Shown here piece by piece: positions 59,087 to 64,000 of a stretch of 64,000 nt of DNA; position 1 is the stretch's first letter; each line of letters begins with the position of its first letter. The notes under the pieces are model-generated. The model searched no databases. It worked only from the letters and a program-made list of their open reading frames with translations, and was not told the DNA's origin. Where the stretch lies: assembly GCA_030248065.1 (NCBI GenBank), contig JASAMV010004351.1, forward strand, positions 1 to 64,000. Direction: 5' to 3'. A program made the position numbers and the translations under genes. Source of the DNA: Rhynchonema sp. JSB1_4 (lineage: Eukaryota > Nematoda > Chromadorea > Monhysterida > Xyalidae).

Positions 59087-59652
59087 GGGCGAACTTACTG
59101 TAGGTTAAATCCGGAATCCGAAAATAATTTGCATGCAAAAACACAAAACATTCCCGGACTCTAGAAATATTTCCGGAAAACGCAAAAATTTACATGCAAA
59201 AATAATGCGTTTTCCAGAAATATTTCCGGATTCCGGATTTAAAGGGGGCGCGACATTATTATTTTTCACGATACACCGCCTGATTTTATGTCAGAAACTG
59301 AAAGACGACATCCGAAAGAACATGTCTTACAAAGACAACAACATCGACCCGCGCTGTTTTCCGCATGAAAATCACCCCCGAACGTCGAATGTCAGGAACA
59401 AAAGTCAGTTTGCTGTAGTCGCTCGGCCGCTTGAAGATGATTTTCAAGCAGCCGAGCGACTACAGCAAACTGAGTTTTGTTCCTGACATTCGATGATCGG
59501 GGGTGATTTTCATGCTGAAAACAGCGCGGGTGAATGTTGGTGTCTTTGTAAGACATGTTCCTTCGGATGTCGTCTTTCAATTTCTGACATAAAATCAGGC
59601 GGTGCGTCGTGAAAAATATTGATGTCGCGGCCCCTTTAACCTAAGGCCGCCC
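59087..59652. mobile_element. MITE with GGGCGAACTT ends, interrupted by another element
   Basis: The left end GGGCGAACTTACTGTAGG and right end CCTAAGGCCGCCC match the ends of the 106-bp element at 21611-21716. The inner ATCCGGAATCC and GGATTCCGGAT arms also match. The intact relative reads GTTAACCTAAG where this one is split by a TTAA insertion, so the order of events is clear. Confidence 0.8.
59243..59635. mobile_element. 393-bp palindromic TTAA element (family C)
   Basis: TTAA lies at 59239-59242 and 59636-59639. The ends are AGGGGGCGCGACAT and its near-complement, and inverted similarity continues to the centre (about 59445), where CAGCCGAGCGACTACAGC and its complement face each other. 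The element is an almost complete hairpin, non-coding, nested in the MITE 59087-59652. Confidence 0.88.
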
Positions 59653-61320
59653 TTAACCAACACTTCGACGTTCATGAAAAGCTCATTTCGAGAAAAATCT
59701 GTTCCAGGGTTTTTTTCAATATGGGCCACTGGCTCATTTGGCATAATCTACTAATTCATTCTAAAATGAGGAAATATATTTTAGCACTTTAGTGCGCTGT
59801 TGGTGCGTTCTGGAGCTAAACAGGGTGTTATTGCCTAAAAATTGACGGTAGCGCGAAAATTTTGACATTTTGCACCACGGATTGCTGAGAAAGGTCAATT
59901 TTGAAGTGTTTTACACGATTTGTTGCCCGTGGTTTGCGCAGTACGTTTGTATCCCACTTTAGTAGTAACAGGGAACGCCTTTTATCCAAAATAAATTGAT
60001 CCACAAAACTGTGAATCATTAGTTGGACTTTTGTTCGTCGAACCCGCAAGACAGTGGCAGCCAGCTACTGGGTCATTTTCGATAAACTGAAGTTGTGAAT
60101 ATCATTATGGGCCATCGTACCGTTTTAACCAGACTGCATGTTCCCTTGATCACACAACTTGTGCGATCACAACCAGATGACAATTGATAACAGACGTGCG
60201 AACCACGAAATTTTTTCGATTTTGAGCTGATTGCTACCATTAGAAAATGCTTACAGGCTCAATGAAATCTGGCTGTGGCTCATTTGCCAAAATCTGCTGG
60301 CTCATTTCAAATTCTTACTGGCTCAATGAGCCAGCAAAAATGGCAAAAAACCCAAATGTGATGTGATGCTGTGATTTGAGCCGCGGAACTCGCTGGTGCG
60401 CGTGTGCAGTGGCCGCGATGCGCTACCGTGAATTTGATTCCAATACACATAAAATACACAAGTTGCAAAATCTAAAAGCACTTGTAGGCGGGCAATCACG
60501 ACAGACAAAAATTTGACATGCATTTACACATAAAGCAAGGACCTGGGTACATTTTCTTGCCCTTACGTTTAAGCATACTCAGAACAAAACATCGATCAAA
60601 ATACACGCCGATGCTCGGTTTTGCATCGTAACACTATACCGAATTATATGGAAGCACCAAGCTGATTATTAATCGCGGATGGTTCTTTTCGGTTTGTCAA
60701 AGCAAAAAAGAAGAGAAACATTCGCATAAAATCAGAATCGGACAGAATAAGATAAGTTTACACAAAATTTTGCTGCAGTCGAGCACAGACGCACACTTGA
60801 GTTCACAACTGACCGATCAGGCATAAATGTGGCTTTGAGAAACCAGAAAAACAGCAAGTTGCCGTTTGAGTTGCCCTTATTAATCAAGAAAGCATAAGTT
60901 GGTTGGCAACCTGTGACGCGCACGTATTTTCAAACAAATGGGGTGCTTGAGTCAAGGCAGTCTAAAGACAACATCGATTGACATTCAATGCGAAACTTGG
61001 TGACCGGACCGGGTCTTGGCCATGTGATTATTTTGAATCTAGAATATTTCGAAGTTTACTGACGCCATAAAGTTAGAACAGCTTAAAAACCCAGAAATGA
61101 ATCAATTAAACAAAATCTGATCCAGTCCAACCGCCCAGTTCGATACCGCTCAAACACATGAAACATCAGATACACAAAAAGGAAGATCAGACAGCCCGTG
61201 ACAAACATGTGTTGCAGTGGTGGTAGCACTGGACAAGGCGGTCGCTTGAACGGACCGAACTGCTAAACGGAAAATACGAACATTCTGATGCTGACCTAAC
61301 GCGGCCGCCGTTGATCGTCG

Positions 61321-63131
61321 CTAAAGTATACGGCATTTCTTACGATTGCGTCGCGGCGTTGTTCTCGACGAACGTTCCTTCTGAAAGGGTCGGTGTGTCA
61401 ACAAGAGATGAGAAAACAGAGCAAATGATAGCCAAGCACAACCTTCACTTTTAGGCAAGAAGAAACTCCCACCCGAAGTTTTTCACTTTGGCATCGTCGT
61501 CTCTCGATCTCGAGCAAGCAAGCTTTCGCAAAAACAAACTAGAGCATTGTTGCAATATTGTAAACTCAAAATAAAGCGTGATTCTGTTTTTTACCTTGCT
61601 AAACAACTTTTTCGGTGCAACCTGTAAGGCGGACACATGCCCTCATACATATTTAGTTTGATATTGATTTTTTGGTTTCGGACGCTACCCTAATAGAACT
61701 TTTTGATTTCATTGGCTACCTTGACTCACCAAAAGCAACATTAAAATAAAACTCACATGTTTTCTAATCTCACGAACGAGTGTATAGAATGCTTCGTCAA
61801 CACCCATGCGGGTTTTGGCTGAGGTTTCTGAAAAAATAATTGTCCCTTTTCTGTAGCATTTTTTGCTGTGCAGAAAAAGGGTGTGACTATTTTGATAAAA
61901 CGCTTCAGCCAGGTGGTGTGGTAGCCAACACATACGATACAAGATCGTAAATTCGATAAAGAGACTGAGCAGTCAAAATACAATGATACGAATAGCACGA
62001 TAATGCTAAAAATAACTGACCAATGAAAGGTATACCATATGATTTGGCAGTTTCTTGTGCGTATCGTACGTCGATATTCCGTGAAGGCAGGTCGCACTTG
62101 TTGCCTACTACTGAAAAGTTGAAATGTAGGCGTTCATTTTCAAAAGCTTCGAGCTCCAAGAGACAACAGCAGCAGTAATTAGCGATAAACCCACCAAATG
62201 AGCAAAGTACATGATCCCAAACCATAACTTACAGACCATCGGCACGTCATCAGAATCTTTTACCCTTCGAATCTGATCGCGATATGAGGTGATGTTTTCG
62301 AATGACTTTGACTCGTTCACGGCAAACACCAGCAGAAAGCCCTCACCCGTTCGCATGTACTGATCGCGCATCGCACTGCAATGCCGATGAAAAATATCTT
62401 TCGTGCAATAAAAGCGGAAGTGGGTTTTCACAAAAAACATAACGTGCATGAGCATGACTAATTTCATGATACTGCAGACAAAAAGCGAATCTGCAGTGCC
62501 TAAACCATGTCAAAAACATCACTGGTTACTTATAATAACCCCCATCAAATAGCAGAGGTCAACTCATCCATCAGTGATGTAACAGCAGTGAGTGTTGCCC
62601 GTTTCGACCTGCTTTCACAGGCGGGCGAGCACAAAGCTGAAAGTGTCCCACCTGTATTCCTCTTGACCGGCAGTGTCAAGAATGTCGAGCAAACACGTCT
62701 CGCCGTCAATTACGACCTGAAATCTTACTGCATTACGCATAGACGAGAATTGACCGTTACCTCACACTTTTTCTACGACACCAACCTGTTTCCGATAACT
62801 GTCTTCGATGGTCGGGTCGTATTCTTCAACGAAGCTGTAATAATGAAAGTTGCTCTCTCGTGCTGTTAATATGATAACAATTACAATGACAGGTATTGCG
62901 AACAGCTGTCGTACTCACTGATTCTGTATCAACTGAATTGTGAGCGCGCTTTTACCAACACCGCCATCTGAAAAGTTGAGAAAGAGCGTTTGATTGGGCT
63001 AAATTAAAATGATTTTGTATCGTTTCTTTGTTTCAAAACCTAGATACCGCAACGTAACACAAGCGATATAATATCAACCCCAGCAAGAATGAATGCTAAC
63101 CTCCGACCACCACAAGCTTATACTCGGTCAT
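61321..63131 (-). CDS. Ras GTPase, KRAS/HRAS/NRAS type
   Basis: This is a membrane-anchored GTP switch in growth-factor signalling. Nine minus-strand exons give 194 residues with all phases closing: 63101-63131, 62919-62967, 62786-62834, 62652-62716, 62233-62375, 62021-62110, 61757-61827, 61595-61621, 61321-61380. The motifs are [20 protein letters not shown] (P loop), [14 protein letters not shown] (effector loop), [20 protein letters not shown] (switch II), [10 protein letters not shown] (NKxD) and FIETSAKTR (SAK). The C-terminus is a basic hypervariable tail ending KKCRIL, a CAAX box (CRIL) whose last Leu predicts geranylgeranylation. Residue 11 is Asp where human RAS proteins have Ala, set by the first splice junction. 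Near the end, AATCGTAAG resembles a donor, but reading through gives the CAAX box and stop. Intron 62376-62651 carries the intronic repeat. Confidence 0.95.
62590..62633 (-). repeat. intronic short repeat, copy 7
   Basis: On the minus strand it reads GCTCGCCCGCCTGTGAAAGC then AGG, matching the right half of the repeat, in sense orientation to the Ras gene (intron 62376-62651). The left half is diverged. Confidence 0.6.
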
Positions 63132-63494
63132 TGCGCACCACCAACGTTGACGAGCACGTGTGAACGCTTGGATTCGGGTGCTTCCGTTTCAAATGAGACA
63201 AAGTTGATTGGCACTGCCGTTGAACTTGACGCTGCGCCCTGGTAAGTCCACTGTTCGTTTGTTGTTATCGTTTGTCTTCCTCTCCGAAACCGTTATCCTA
63301 ACGACACTTCTTTGTGAAGTTGAAATGCGTTTTCAATTAATGCTGTTGACTTCACCAGGAAGGCGAGAGCATTGCATCAAGCCGACGTATGGATGACGAA
63401 AGTATCGAATATCGATTGATTTGTCGCTCAACCAAGCGTGCACTGCAACGAGCATAGAAATTCGAAAAAATAAGCGCCCGAAACGTGTAGCTGG

Positions 63495-63776
63495 GGGTAT
63501 GTTAGGTAGCTTCCTTGCTCCCAAGCCCATCCCCCAAACTGACTAGCTGGCTTTCTTGCTCCGGTCATCAAGTCAAAAAAAAGTGTTGATTTTAGTGCCA
63601 AAATGACCATTTTATGAGCCAAAATGGTCAAACTCGCTCCAATGTTTTGCCTAATTTCACCCAAATTTTATACCACTGTTTTTGACTTCTGGACCAATAC
63701 CCCCAAGTCAGGGTAACCGGCTAGCTAGCTTTCTTGCGCCGGACCCCTCCAGCTAGCTAGCTTTCTTCTCGGACCA
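63495..63776. repeat. dispersed CTAGCTxGCTTTCTTG-type short repeats
   Basis: Variants of TAGCTGGCTTTCTTGCTCCG occur near 63505, 63545, 63723 and 63752, each followed by a CCGG or CGGAC block. They look like a small degenerate tandem or a remnant of a repeat. No gene is visible from 63132 to 64000. Confidence 0.5.
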
Positions 63777-63954
63777 ACTACATCACTAGTAATATACGGG
63801 ACCTGACCTGAACAAAATAGACCACATAGGCTCTGGAAAGGACATAAGACTTTTCCTGGGGTTTTCATGGATGCTGAAAACGACGGAAAGTATTTTTACA
63901 TCATAGATCTGCAAGCCTTGCGCCATTCTGTCCCAAATCATTGCCAAAATATCG

Positions 63955-64000
63955 GTTGGCGGTGGTGCTTAGACGGGCTCGATTCCCACCGTGGACAACC
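63955..64000 (+). repeat. tRNA-like 3' part at window end
   Basis: GGGCTCGATTCCCACC resembles a pol III B box / T arm, with TGGTGCTTAGAC upstream as a poor A box. No acceptor stem partner for GTGGACAACC is found nearby, so it is better read as a SINE fragment than a tRNA. It may continue past the window. Confidence 0.25.

Larger units (their letters stand above)
58253..61320. other. about 3 kb without a gene; nested MITEs and a GGCTCATTT repeat
   Basis: No exon is supported. Besides the nested elements at 59087-59652, the phrase TGGCTCATTTG or close variants recur near 59730, 60275, 60298 and 60325, the last as the palindrome GGCTCAATGAGCC. Their origin is unclear. Confidence 0.5.

Noticed and set aside
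61130..61270. Extra terminal exon of the Ras gene encoding a hydrophobic tail
   Set aside because: Reading through the AATCGTAAG donor-like site gives KKCRIL and a stop, a proper CAAX ending, so no further exon is needed.
63955..64000. tRNA gene at the right edge
   Set aside because: B-box-like sequence only; no matching acceptor stem within about 90 bp upstream.
1..64000. CRISPR arrays, bacterial operons or ribosomal RNA
   Set aside because: No regularly spaced repeats with unique spacers, no operon layout and no rRNA-like sequence were seen.

Overview
The window is nuclear DNA of an animal. Genes are split by many short GT-AG introns (mostly about 50-400 nt), coding density is low, and the encoded proteins are animal types: a RASGEF1-type exchange factor, a KRAS-like small GTPase with a CAAX box, CDC50/TMEM30, ABHD14-type hydrolases, class 1/2 aldehyde dehydrogenase, secreted LDL-receptor class A proteins and a RING protein. 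No bacterial operons, ribosome binding sites or CRISPR arrays are visible. I read it as an invertebrate bilaterian; the phylum cannot be fixed from this sequence. All gene models were assembled by hand from reading frames, splice signals and recalled family sequences. Exon phases close exactly for nearly all of them, which is the main support.

Layout. 1-4.5 kb: no gene, one TA-flanked inverted-repeat element. 4.5-6.2 kb: two isolated plus-strand exons. 8.9-22.2 kb: a 14-exon RASGEF1-type gene whose long introns hold large TTAA-flanked palindromic elements. 23.0-24.8 kb (minus): CDC50/TMEM30. 26.4-29.9 kb and 38.1-40.1 kb (both minus): two ABHD14-like membrane-anchored hydrolases separated by about 8 kb without a recognised gene. 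41.3-43.7 kb (plus): a gene of uncertain family with a possible SH2-like end. 45.0-48.4 and 49.0-49.6 kb (plus): two secreted LDLa proteins, the first with a large Gly/Ser repeat domain. 50.1-53.4 kb (minus): aldehyde dehydrogenase, divergently arranged with 54.7-58.2 kb (plus): RING/TRIM-like protein. 58.2-61.3 kb: no gene, nested MITEs. 61.3-63.1 kb (minus): Ras GTPase. 63.1-64 kb: no gene, short repeats.

The most interesting signal lies in the introns. (1) An 11-mer, TGATGTTTCAY or its complement, occurs more than 20 times, mostly in introns and often beside a splice site; one 65-nt intron is essentially a hairpin of it. (2) A second short repeat of about 45-55 bp occurs seven times, every time inside an intron, in five different genes. 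Both look like introner-like (intron-generating or intron-seeking) elements. (3) About half of the inferred 5' splice sites (36 of 77 by my count) begin GTT or GTC instead of GTA/GTG. (4) At least four terminal-repeat families use TTAA target sites, and some copies are nested or abut on a shared TTAA.

Functionally, a Ras-family exchange factor and a Ras GTPase lie in the same window, but nothing here shows that they work together. The rest is ordinary housekeeping, membrane or extracellular machinery.
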